A stretch of DNA of 64,000 nt from Desulfosudis oleivorans (GTDB lineage Bacteria; Desulfobacterota; Desulfobacteria; Desulfobacterales; SURF-7), in contig DYJC01000002.1 in assembly GCA_020723305.1 (NCBI GenBank), positions 310,001-374,000 of the forward strand, given 5' to 3'. Under the pieces are notes generated by a model. It saw nothing but the letters and a program-made list of their open reading frames with translations, did not search any database and was not told the origin of the DNA. Made by a program: the position numbers and the translations under genes. This document shows positions 1-8,332 of this stretch, one piece after another. Within the stretch, counting starts at the first letter, position 1, and every line of letters begins with the position of its first letter.

Positions 1-2
1 GA

Positions 3-2987
3 ATCGAGATTCAGGAGCGGGTCAATCAAGGGCTCCTGGACATGAGCTGCAGATTATCGATTCCCATGGTTGCGACCAATGACTGCCATTACCTGGATCA
101 GGGGGATGTGAGTGCGCATGATGTGCTGCTGTGTATTCAGACCGGAAAAACGCTGAATGATACAGATCGATTCCGGTTCAGTACGGATCAGTTATACTTC
201 AAGTCAAAGGAAGAGATGATCAAAACGCTGGGACATTATCCCGGAGCCATAGAGAATACAGTTAAAATCGCTGAACAGTGTGAAATCGAATTTGATTTTA
301 CTACCTATCATTTTCCTCAATTCAGTTCAGATTCCGGATTAACAACAGGGGAGTTGTTTGAAAAGGAGGTCCGGAAGGGATATGAAAAAAGACTGAAACA
401 GATCAGGGCCAAGAATCCGGATTTTAATCAGGAAGTCTATGATGAGCGCCTGAATTATGAGATCAAAATCATCAATGATATGGGATTCTCTAGCTATTTC
501 CTGATTGTAGCGGATTTTATCCGTTTTGGAAAAGAAAACAACGTACCTGTCGGACCCGGCAGGGGCTCAGCAGCAGGCAGTATGGTGGCCTATTCGCTAT
601 CGATTACGGATCTTGATCCCATAGAGCATGGGTTGATTTTTGAACGATTTCTGAACCCTTCCCGGATCAGTATGCCGGATATCGATGTGGACTTTTGTAT
701 CAATGGGAGGGAGAAAGTTTTTAAATATGTTGTTGACCGTTATGGTGGTGGAGATTTTGTTGCCCAGATCATTACCTTTGGAAAACTGAAGACCCGTGCT
801 GTGATCCGGGATGTCGGGCGTGCTCTTGATATCCCCTTGAGTGAGGTGGATGCCATTGCCAAAATGGTACCGGATGTGTTGAATATCAGTCTGGATAACG
901 CTCTGGAGCAAGAACCAAAACTTATGGATCTGGCAGAAAAAGATCCGAAGGTCGCGAAACTGATAAACATCTGCAGGGTATTGGAGGGCCTCCCCAGACA
1001 TGCTTCAACCCATGCGGCAGGTGTCGTCATCGGTGATAAGAAACTGGTTGAGTATCTGCCATTGTATAAAGGGAAAAAAGGTGAGGTTGTCACCCAGTTT
1101 GATATGAAACGGGTGGAACAGATCGGGCTGGTAAAATTTGATTTTCTGGGGCTTCGCAACCTGACAGTGATTGAAAATACGCTGCAATTGATTCGCGGAC
1201 AGGGAAAAACACCTCCGGATCTTCTTGAGATTGATTTCAAAGACGCCGATACATATAAACTGCTTTCTTCAGGAGATACCACCGGTGTTTTTCAGTTGGA
1301 AAGTTCCGGAATGAAGGATCTTCTGGTTCGTTTAAAACCGGAATGTTTTGATGACGTTACTGCGCTTGTGGCGCTGTATCGTCCCGGCCCCTTGGATTCC
1401 GGAATGGTGGATGATTATGTAGAACGAAAGCACGGCCGTGAACCCGTGGAGTATCTGCTCCCTGAACTTGGGCCCATCTTGAAAGAAACATACGGAGTTA
1501 TTTTATATCAAGAGCAGGTTATGAAAATTGCCGGAGCGCTGGCCAGTTACAGCATGGCGGAAGCGGATGAACTGCGGAAGGCAATGGGAAAGAAAAATGT
1601 CGATTTAATGGCAAAGCACCGGGCGCTTTTTATTGAGGGTGCGAAAAACAACAATTTGCCACTGGATAAGGCGGAGAAGATTTTTGATCTTATGGAAAAG
1701 TTTGGCGGATATGGCTTTAATAAGTCCCATAGTGCTGCATATGCATTGATCGCATATCAGACTGCGTATCTGAAAGCTCATTACCCGGTTGAATTTATGG
1801 CCGCCCTTCTCACCAGCGAAATGAATTCCATAGATGGGGTAGTAAAATATATAGCAGAATGCCGAAGTCATTCTATTGAAGTGCTGCCTCCGGATATTAA
1901 TGAGAGCGTTGTAGAATTCACGGTTTTGGATTCCAAAATCCGTTTTGGATTGGTGGCCGTGAAAAATGTCGGAGAAGGCGCCATTGAAGCGATCATTGAG
2001 GAGAGAAGAAAAAAAGGGCCTTTCTCTTCCCTGTTTGCCTTCTGTGAACGGGTTGATTTGCGAAAAATGAATAAGAGGGTTATAGAGAGCCTTATTAAGT
2101 GTGGCGCATTTGATTCAACAGGCCATTTCCGGTCTCAGATGATGGCTTCTTTAGAAGACGCATTGGATTATGGACAAACCGTTCAAAGGGAAAAAGCAGA
2201 TAAACAGATGAGTTTATTTGATATGGGCACAGAGAAAGCACTGAACATCAACAAGCCGCAGATGCCGGATATCAATGAGTGGGGAGAAAGAGAACGGTTA
2301 AACCTGGAAAAAGAAGCGCTTGGATTTTATATCTCCGGTCATCCACTTGATCAATATTCTGAAATCATATCAAAATACACCAATGCAAATGCGTTGACCA
2401 TCGGTGAGGTGAAGGATAAGTCCGCGGTACGTATCGGAGGAACGATCAGCAGTAGTAAGATCATTCGAACGAAAAAGGGTGATCCCATGGCATTTGTGAA
2501 TCTGGAGGATATGCATGGTGCCGTGGAAGCCGTATTTTTCCCAAATGTGTATGAGTCTGTGTCACAATTTCTGATCAATGATTTTCCTATTCTGATACAG
2601 GGTGAGGCCCAGAAGGATGAAAAAGGAGTGAAACTGATTGCAGAGTCGGTAGTACCCATGGATAAAGCAGAAGAAACATGGACGGCAAGCGTTCATATTA
2701 CGGTTGACCTCGAAAGTGCAGATAAAACAATACTTGAAAAATTGCATACCATTCTGAAGGCATATCCAGGAACCTGCTCGGGGTATCTGCACCTTCTGAT
2801 CCCGGGTTCTACGGAAACTGTTTTACAATTGCCGGAGGAATTGAAACTTAAGGTCAGCGAAGGGATGATTCGAGAGGTTAACGGACTCCTTGGGTATCCG
2901 GCTGTGGATACCAGGTGCAGTGAGGCAACCCTTGCACCCAAGAAAAAGAGCTTTCAAAATGGCAAACGGAAACGTAATGTCGCTTGA
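3..2987 (+). CDS. dnaE: DNA polymerase III alpha subunit, 5'-truncated by window edge
   Basis: This is the replicative polymerase subunit that extends DNA at the fork. The frame is open from base 3, so the gene starts before the window; about 994 C-terminal residues are present. The first residues are the end of the PHP domain (VATNDCHY). The Pol3 palm follows, with GPGRGSAAGS and PDIDVDFC, which carry two catalytic aspartates, and KFDFLGLRNL with the third. A fingers/HhH region and a C-terminal OB fold (starting near VRIGGTISSS) complete the DnaE order. It is convergent with the ketosynthase gene, with only about 10 bp between them. Identification is firm; only the N-terminus is missing. Confidence 0.97.
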   Translation: MEIQERVNQGLLDMSCRLSIPMVATNDCHYLDQGDVSAHDVLLCIQTGKTLNDTDRFRFSTDQLYFKSKEEMIKTLGHYPGAIENTVKIAEQCEIEFDFTTYHFPQFSSDSGLTTGELFEKEVRKGYEKRLKQIRAKNPDFNQEVYDERLNYEIKIINDMGFSSYFLIVADFIRFGKENNVPVGPGRGSAAGSMVAYSLSITDLDPIEHGLIFERFLNPSRISMPDIDVDFCINGREKVFKYVVDRYGGGDFVAQIITFGKLKTRAVIRDVGRALDIPLSEVDAIAKMVPDVLNISLDNALEQEPKLMDLAEKDPKVAKLINICRVLEGLPRHASTHAAGVVIGDKKLVEYLPLYKGKKGEVVTQFDMKRVEQIGLVKFDFLGLRNLTVIENTLQLIRGQGKTPPDLLEIDFKDADTYKLLSSGDTTGVFQLESSGMKDLLVRLKPECFDDVTALVALYRPGPLDSGMVDDYVERKHGREPVEYLLPELGPILKETYGVILYQEQVMKIAGALASYSMAEADELRKAMGKKNVDLMAKHRALFIEGAKNNNLPLDKAEKIFDLMEKFGGYGFNKSHSAAYALIAYQTAYLKAHYPVEFMAALLTSEMNSIDGVVKYIAECRSHSIEVLPPDINESVVEFTVLDSKIRFGLVAVKNVGEGAIEAIIEERRKKGPFSSLFAFCERVDLRKMNKRVIESLIKCGAFDSTGHFRSQMMASLEDALDYGQTVQREKADKQMSLFDMGTEKALNINKPQMPDINEWGERERLNLEKEALGFYISGHPLDQYSEIISKYTNANALTIGEVKDKSAVRIGGTISSSKIIRTKKGDPMAFVNLEDMHGAVEAVFFPNVYESVSQFLINDFPILIQGEAQKDEKGVKLIAESVVPMDKAEETWTASVHITVDLESADKTILEKLHTILKAYPGTCSGYLHLLIPGSTETVLQLPEELKLKVSEGMIREVNGLLGYPAVDTRCSEATLAPKKKSFQNGKRKRNVA

Positions 2988-2997
2988 TTTCATTATC

Positions 2998-4014
2998 TCA
3001 CCACGTAACACTCATCATCGTACAGTTTAGTCCGCTTCCGATTCCCATAAGAGCAATATGATCACCCGGCATCAGTCGCTTTTCTTCTTCAGCAATACCC
3101 AGCGTGATGGGAATGGCTGCGGGCCCGATATTTCCAAGTTTTTGAAAATTCAGATGGGCTTTTTCCGGTGTGATTTTCAGTTTTTTGGTTAATGATTCCA
3201 TATTCCGGAGGCTGACCTGATGGGGAATGTAGTGATGGATGGATTGGTCATTCCAATTTTCAATTGTTTTTTCAGCCAGTCTCCAGGTTTGGTAAGCCAG
3301 TTCAACACCATGGATCATAACATTTGCGGCATCCGCAATCATCTGGTCTTTTTGCCCTAAACACAGTCTGCAATGTTCTGTCGCAGCCAGACTCACAGAT
3401 CCGTTGATGATGTGGTTTGTGTGTGAAATCTCTTTATGACATAGTAAAATGGCAGCCGCACCGGAGCCCAGCGTCAATGTGGCAAAGTTGTTGAAAAAAT
3501 CCCGTACAGTCGTTTCCGGTGATTGAAGACGCCGTATGGTTGCTTCTACGGGTTCACGGGAACCTTCTCCGGCCACTACGATTCCATATTGAATCATACC
3601 GGTTTCAATCATCATAATGACATTATTCATTCCGGTGATGAATCCCAGACATGCGTTACTGATGTCAAAATTCAAACATGTGGATGAAAGACCCAGATTA
3701 CCATGCACCAGTGCGGCGACAGATGGTTCAACATAATCTTTGCAGACGGAAGTGCTGATCAGACATCCGATCTTGTCCGGATCAATGGATGCCATCTCAA
3801 TCACTTTTCGTGCAGCCCTGGTTGCAACATCGCTTGGCATTACCCCAGGGGGCCAGAATCTGCGTTCACGGATACCGGTCAAACCAATCAGCTGCCCAGG
3901 AGGGATTTTCAGCCGGGCCATGGTGGCGGAGACTTGCTCTTCAATAAATTCTGAAGAGATTCGATGAAAGGGAAGATCATATGCTATCGCTTCGATTGCC
4001 ACATTGCCGTTCAT
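2998..4014 (-). CDS. 3-oxoacyl-ACP synthase III family protein, OleA-like
   Basis: A thiolase-fold ketosynthase of 338 residues. The nucleophile Cys lies in SNACLGF, the His in HYIPHQVS and the Asn in KLGNIGPAAIP, giving the Cys-His-Asn triad of FabH/OleA enzymes. The ACLGF context and length resemble OleA (head-to-head Claisen condensation of acyl-CoAs) more than housekeeping FabH. No oleB, oleC or oleD is in the window, so the product is unknown. The start is the ATG at 4014, which has an AGGAG site about 9 bases upstream; an upstream in-frame TTG at 4032 lies before that site and is unlikely. Nothing around it suggests an operon. Confidence 0.85.
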   Translation of the reverse strand: MNGNVAIEAIAYDLPFHRISSEFIEEQVSATMARLKIPPGQLIGLTGIRERRFWPPGVMPSDVATRAARKVIEMASIDPDKIGCLISTSVCKDYVEPSVAALVHGNLGLSSTCLNFDISNACLGFITGMNNVIMMIETGMIQYGIVVAGEGSREPVEATIRRLQSPETTVRDFFNNFATLTLGSGAAAILLCHKEISHTNHIINGSVSLAATEHCRLCLGQKDQMIADAANVMIHGVELAYQTWRLAEKTIENWNDQSIHHYIPHQVSLRNMESLTKKLKITPEKAHLNFQKLGNIGPAAIPITLGIAEEEKRLMPGDHIALMGIGSGLNCTMMSVTW

Positions 4015-4109
4015 GCAAAAAACTCCTATCAATATAAAAAGAAATGATAATTACAATTACATTCCTTGTAACCATACAGACAAAATGTTATATTTTCAAA
4101 ATAAATGAT

Positions 4110-4376
4110 GAGCCGATTTCAAAATTATTACAAGCCATCTCAAAAAAAAGATTTTGGTTCAAAATCAAGGCGGCTTCAGATTTCAAACCGCAGGCATACT
4201 CGAAGTATGTCGAGGATTAGAAATCTGAATCCAACGCAGAGTTTGAGCCAAAAGGCTTTTTTGAGATAGCTTGTAAAAGGCGTCACACCGGCGAAAGTCG
4301 GTTCCCGGAAAAGAGTCGAAAATACTAGGTTCAAGTTTTCGCCGGAACTGCAATAACAGACTTTTGAAATTGGCTC
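4110..4376. repeat. Family A inverted-repeat element, interrupted
   Basis: Begins GAGCCGATTTCAAAATTAT and ends TTTTGAAATTGGCTC, the terminal inverted repeats seen in five other copies in this window. The interior keeps the family core (CACACCGGCGAAAG ... TTTTCGCCGGAACTG). Bases 4128-4276 are a different element inserted near the left end, which explains why this copy is about 120 bp longer than the others. It carries no coding sequence and looks like a non-autonomous MITE or REP-type repeat. Confidence 0.8.
4128..4276. repeat. Family B inverted-repeat element nested in family A
   Basis: Bounded by TTACAAGCCATCTCAAAAAA and TTTTTTGAGATAGCTTGTAA, an imperfect terminal inverted repeat of about 20 bases, with a long internal palindrome (CAGATTTC ... 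GAAATCTG). Removing it restores a family A left end like that of the copy at 35757. It is about 149 bp with no open frame, and is the only copy of this family I see in the window. Confidence 0.75.
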
Positions 4377-4378
4377 TG

Positions 4379-4903
4379 ATGAACGAGTTGTTTTTTAAAA
4401 ACGTAACAACAGATCCTGTTGACTCACAGGCTGAAAAGATCGATGCTTTTAAGATGAGCAAAACCAAAAAACCGTTCTGGGAAAGAAAATCTCTTGAACA
4501 GATGACAACAGAAGAGTGGGAAAAGCTGTGCGATGGCTGTGGGCGATGTTGCCTTGAAAAGCTGGAAGATGAGAATAGCGGTAAGGTTTTTTATACAAGC
4601 GTAGCGTGTCGATACCTGGATACATGGACCTGCAGATGCCTTGAATATCAGAATAGATTTCATAATGTTCCGGATTGTCTGGTGATCAATCCAAAAGTGA
4701 TCCGGGAAATAAGCTGGTTGCCGAAAACGTGTGCTTACCGAAGAGTTATTGAAGGTAAAAGCTTGGAGGATTGGCATCCAATGGTGTCCGGTGATGTGGA
4801 TTCCGTTCATAAAGCCGGAGTTTCCGTTCGTGATAAGGTCATTTCAGCAACCTATATTTTAGAGGATGATTTGGATGCATATATTATTGAAACCGAGATT
4901 TAA
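4379..4903 (+). CDS. YkgJ/YcgN (UPF0260) family Cys-cluster protein
   Basis: A small protein with the family signature CDGCGRCCLEKLED and later conserved cysteines (VACRYLD, CRCLEYQ, PDCLVI, TCAYRR), thought to bind a metal or iron-sulfur centre. Function is unknown. The body matches E. coli YcgN well through WHPMVSGD. The start is uncertain: 4379 is the first ATG after the repeat element, but homology supports the in-frame ATG at 4454 (MSKTKKPFWE); neither has a good ribosome site. If 4379 is used, the start codon sits only 3 bases after the repeat end, which would place upstream signals inside the repeat. Confidence 0.85.
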   Translation: MNELFFKNVTTDPVDSQAEKIDAFKMSKTKKPFWERKSLEQMTTEEWEKLCDGCGRCCLEKLEDENSGKVFYTSVACRYLDTWTCRCLEYQNRFHNVPDCLVINPKVIREISWLPKTCAYRRVIEGKSLEDWHPMVSGDVDSVHKAGVSVRDKVISATYILEDDLDAYIIETEI

Positions 4904-4942
4904 TTTTGACCGTTATTTCTCTGTGATTAAAAGGAACAATGT

Positions 4943-7126
4943 ATGATTTTTTTAAAACCAAAACGAATTATTTACACACTTATTACTCTGATCGTCAGTG
5001 CACTGATAATCAATAGTATCTCTTTGAATGGTTGTGCACTGGAAAGAGTTTCAAGCCAAGCGACCTGCCCTTCCATCCAATCGGATAAGGATACTGTTTA
5101 TTTTTTTCCGGAAAAAGATCATGAAAAGATCAGCACAGAGGTTTTGAACTTTTTAAAAGATTACCACTACAAGAAACAGAATATTGATGACATCCTGTCT
5201 GACAAGGTGCTTTCCCGTTATATTGAAGATCTGGATTGGAATCGTCTTTATTTTTTGAAATCCGATATCGATGATTTTCAGGTTTTGAGACATTGTCTGG
5301 ATGATGCAATGAAACAGGACGATTTGAAACCGGTATTCATGATATATAACCGCTATCAGCGCCGGGTCATCGAAAGGCTTCAGTTTGTTATCGGTCTGCT
5401 TGAAAAAGAGATGGATCATTTTAATTTTCAGTTGGATGACCAGTTGGAAATCGATCGAAAGGATTCACCATGGCCGCTGAACACAGCAGAACTGGATGAC
5501 CTTTGGCGCAAACGAATTATAAACGAGGTGATCAACCTCAAGCTTTCCGGAAAAGAATCGGGTAAAATAAAAGAATTGCTGCAAAAGCGCTATGCCAGTC
5601 AGATCAATAGGGTCAAACAAAGGAATAATGAAGATGTGTTCTGGACCTATATGAATTCTCTTACACAAATTTTTGATCCCCATACACAATACTTTTCACC
5701 GCAACTTTCAGAAAATTTTGATATTCTGATGAAACTTTCTTTGGATGGTATCGGAGCTGTTCTCCAGGGATCCAATGAGTATACAAAGATTGTACGGTTA
5801 ATTCCTGCCGGACCTGCAGAAAAATCAGGGCTGTTAAAACCTGGTGATCGAATTGTTGGTGTGGGACAAGACGATGATAAAGAGATCGTTAATGTGGTGG
5901 GTTGGCGATTGGATGAGGTTGTGGATCTGATTCGGGGTCCAAAAAAGACAGTGGTCAGACTTGAGGTTATCCCTGTTGATTCTGTGGATGATAACAATAC
6001 AAAACTAGTTAAAATTACAAGAGATACGGTCAAGCTTGAGGAACAGGCAGCTCAAAAGAAAATAGTCACAATGGAATCTCGTGGTATTTCATATAAGATC
6101 GGTATTGTGGATATTCCGACATTTTATATTGATTTTAATGCCTATATGGAAGGCAAAGAGGACTATAAAAGCACGACACGGGATGTTAAGCGGTTACTGG
6201 AAGAGCTTGTTCAGGAAAAGGTCGATGGTGTGATTGTTGATCTCAGAGATAATGGGGGTGGTGCACTGGAAGAAGCCAAAGCCTTGACCGGATTGTTTAT
6301 CAAAGAAGGACCGATCGTACAGGTGCGTAAAGAAAGTGGATATACTGCCACGCTGAAGGATCCGGACAAGGAGATCGCATATGAAGGGCCATTGGTTGTC
6401 ATGATTAACCGGATGAGTGCATCTGCTTCAGAAATTTTTGCAGGTGCGGTTCAGGATTATAACAGGGGAGTAGTCGTCGGCACACAGTCATTTGGCAAAG
6501 GTACGGTTCAGTCTCTGGAGAATCTCAAAAAAGGACAGTTAAAAATTACAAGGGGCAAATTTTATCGAATATCCGGCGAGAGTACACAGAATAAGGGTGT
6601 TATTCCGGATATCCTTTTCCCTGAAGTGTATGATAAAGAAAAAATTGGTGAAAGCGCTTTGCCTGAATCTTTATCCTGGGATACAATCGGAAAAGTCAGA
6701 TATCAACCCTTACCGGAAATATCTTCAAAGCTTGATCAGTTACGAGTACTCCATGAAAAAAGAAGCAATGAAGACCCGGGATTTCTATATTTATCGAAAG
6801 GTATTGAGCGGTTAAAGGAAGCGAGAACAAAGAAATTCATTTCACTGAATGAAAATATTCGGAAAAAGGAACTGGAAGAGTCTGAGCGTAAGCGGTTTGA
6901 ACTTGAAAATATGCGCCGGACAATACAAGGGGAGAAACTCCTCGCGGATGTTTCAGAGTTAGAGAATGATGAGGATGATGAGTTGAGCAATGTGGAAAAG
7001 GAAGATGAAGAGAAAAAATTCGACCCCATGATGACAGAAGCGGAAAAGATTCTTCTTGATTATATTTGCATCACCTCCGAAAGGGTTGCTCAAAGAAAAG
7101 TCGTTGAGAAATATACAGAAAATTGA
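4943..7126 (+). CDS. prc: Carboxy-terminal (tail-specific) processing protease, Prc-like S41
   Basis: A periplasmic serine protease of 727 residues that degrades or trims proteins from their C-termini. An N-terminal membrane segment ends in SLNGC, which could be a lipobox. A Prc N-terminal domain follows (LDWNRLYFLKSDIDDF), then a PDZ domain around residues 265-330 (AGPAEKSGLLKPGDRIVGV) and the S41 catalytic domain. The Ser lies in SASASE (residues 492-497) and the Lys in FGKGTVQ (K519). The Glu/Lys-rich C-terminal helical region matches the Prc C-terminal domain. AAAAGGAAC precedes the ATG. It is followed by a family A repeat. Confidence 0.95.
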   Translation: MIFLKPKRIIYTLITLIVSALIINSISLNGCALERVSSQATCPSIQSDKDTVYFFPEKDHEKISTEVLNFLKDYHYKKQNIDDILSDKVLSRYIEDLDWNRLYFLKSDIDDFQVLRHCLDDAMKQDDLKPVFMIYNRYQRRVIERLQFVIGLLEKEMDHFNFQLDDQLEIDRKDSPWPLNTAELDDLWRKRIINEVINLKLSGKESGKIKELLQKRYASQINRVKQRNNEDVFWTYMNSLTQIFDPHTQYFSPQLSENFDILMKLSLDGIGAVLQGSNEYTKIVRLIPAGPAEKSGLLKPGDRIVGVGQDDDKEIVNVVGWRLDEVVDLIRGPKKTVVRLEVIPVDSVDDNNTKLVKITRDTVKLEEQAAQKKIVTMESRGISYKIGIVDIPTFYIDFNAYMEGKEDYKSTTRDVKRLLEELVQEKVDGVIVDLRDNGGGALEEAKALTGLFIKEGPIVQVRKESGYTATLKDPDKEIAYEGPLVVMINRMSASASEIFAGAVQDYNRGVVVGTQSFGKGTVQSLENLKKGQLKITRGKFYRISGESTQNKGVIPDILFPEVYDKEKIGESALPESLSWDTIGKVRYQPLPEISSKLDQLRVLHEKRSNEDPGFLYLSKGIERLKEARTKKFISLNENIRKKELEESERKRFELENMRRTIQGEKLLADVSELENDEDDELSNVEKEDEEKKFDPMMTEAEKILLDYICITSERVAQRKVVEKYTEN

Positions 7127-7161
7127 TCATGGTTGGAGAGAACTTATAGTAAAATACTCAA

Positions 7162-7327
7162 GAGCCAATTTCAAAACGATTATAAAACATCACACCGGCG
7201 AAAGTCAGTGCCTATAAAAGAGTCGAAAAAACTGGAGAGCGCTACGGTTGCGCCTGGCGGCTTGAAAAACAGCACGGCGTGTCTATTCCTCGCCGGAACT
7301 ACAGCAACAGACTTTTGAAATCGGCTC
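7162..7327. repeat. Family A inverted-repeat element
   Basis: Starts GAGCCAATTTCAAAACGATT and ends TTTTGAAATCGGCTC, with the family core CACACCGGCGAAAG near the left and CGCCGGAACTACAGC near the right. It is about 166 bp, intact, and lies just after the prc stop codon, where its palindromes could also act as a transcription end. Confidence 0.85.
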
Positions 7328-7455
7328 TCAATTATATTCGTAATACCGCCCATTTTATCCTTTAAAAAAGAAGAAAATTAAAAAAACACTTGAATAATTT
7401 TATAAATTCTGTATTAGAGTAAAAAGAATAAAAACATAATAAATAGAAAAATAAT

Positions 7456-8004
7456 ATGCTTGAGATAAAAACTATAAAAGTAGATCGAGATGTTTACTCT
7501 GAATTAATCAAAAGAATTCAAGATTTTAATGATACGCCGAATTCAGTTCTGCGAAGAGTATTTAACATAGAATGTCTATCTCAAGAAAAAAGACAAACCA
7601 AGGGAAGCCTGAATAGCAAGAATATCATTGGCCGTATCGAGGGAGACAAACAGAGGATCCGATTAAAAAAAAAATATGGGACCAGAATCGAAAATTACCC
7701 TCTTTTATATCATGCAGGCTGGCCTCTTGAACAACAGGGGCAGGCTGTTCAAAAATATTCATTTGGAATATCCTGGAGGAGGTTTGTCGAACAAAAGATT
7801 CAGGGTGGATTTGTTGTTTTTATTTGCGGCAGGGCAGAGGAGACATTTTTTATTCCTTGCCAATGGATTGAAAATCATCTCAAACCGTTAAAACAACCCG
7901 CGGTTCAATTAAAATTTAATATCCCGGTTGCAGGTGAAGATTATTACTGGATGAACAAAAAAGATGGCATTGTGATCAATTGCTTTAAAAATAATTTGCC
8001 TTGA
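7456..8004 (+). CDS. Uncharacterised protein with SeqA-N/RHH-like N-terminus
   Basis: I do not recognise the whole protein (182 residues). Residues 4-36 (TIKVDRDVYSELIKRIQDF followed by NSVLRRVF) resemble the ribbon-helix-helix dimer domain at the N-terminus of SeqA: beta strand, helix, turn, then ILRR-type helix. The middle is basic (RIRLKKKYG), consistent with DNA binding, and the C-terminal part has a WPLEQQG...SWRRFVE segment that I cannot assign. It is AT-rich upstream, preceded by a run of A/T with no clear ribosome site, and followed 25 bases later by a small DUF4258-like gene, suggesting a two-gene unit. Confidence 0.6.
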   Translation: MLEIKTIKVDRDVYSELIKRIQDFNDTPNSVLRRVFNIECLSQEKRQTKGSLNSKNIIGRIEGDKQRIRLKKKYGTRIENYPLLYHAGWPLEQQGQAVQKYSFGISWRRFVEQKIQGGFVVFICGRAEETFFIPCQWIENHLKPLKQPAVQLKFNIPVAGEDYYWMNKKDGIVINCFKNNLP

Positions 8005-8028
8005 TCGTCCATGTATAAAGGAGGGAAA

Positions 8029-8262
8029 ATGAAAATTTCGCAGAATGCGGAAAAACGGTTGCGTCAAAGAGGTTTTAAGGATGATTATCTGGATTTAATT
8101 ATCAACCATGGGACACCTTACCAAAAATCCGGAAATGTGGTTGAGTATCGCCTTGATAAAAAGGACATTTCACGCATTAAGCAGTCTTTGGATAAATGCA
8201 AGAAAAAGGCTGTTCTTGTAGATAGTTCCGTAAGTGAAATCATAACAGGATATAACTACTAA
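8029..8262 (+). CDS. Small DUF4258-like protein
   Basis: A 77-residue protein with the DUF4258 pattern: ISQNAEKRLRQRG at the N-terminus, a LIINHG helix end, then short beta strands (VEYRLDK, KAVLVDSS, EIITGY). This domain is often found in small host-interaction or toxin-like genes, but its activity is not established. The start is fixed by AAAGGAGGG just before the ATG at 8029; the earlier in-frame ATG at 8011 lies upstream of this site. It probably shares a transcript with the RHH-like gene before it. It faces the aminotransferase gene convergently. Confidence 0.65.
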   Translation: MKISQNAEKRLRQRGFKDDYLDLIINHGTPYQKSGNVVEYRLDKKDISRIKQSLDKCKKKAVLVDSSVSEIITGYNY

Positions 8263-8332
8263 TATGGATAACAACAGCTCCCTCTCCCTCGCATTTCAGA
8301 AAAGGGAATGGCTGAAGTGAGATCCTGAAGTT

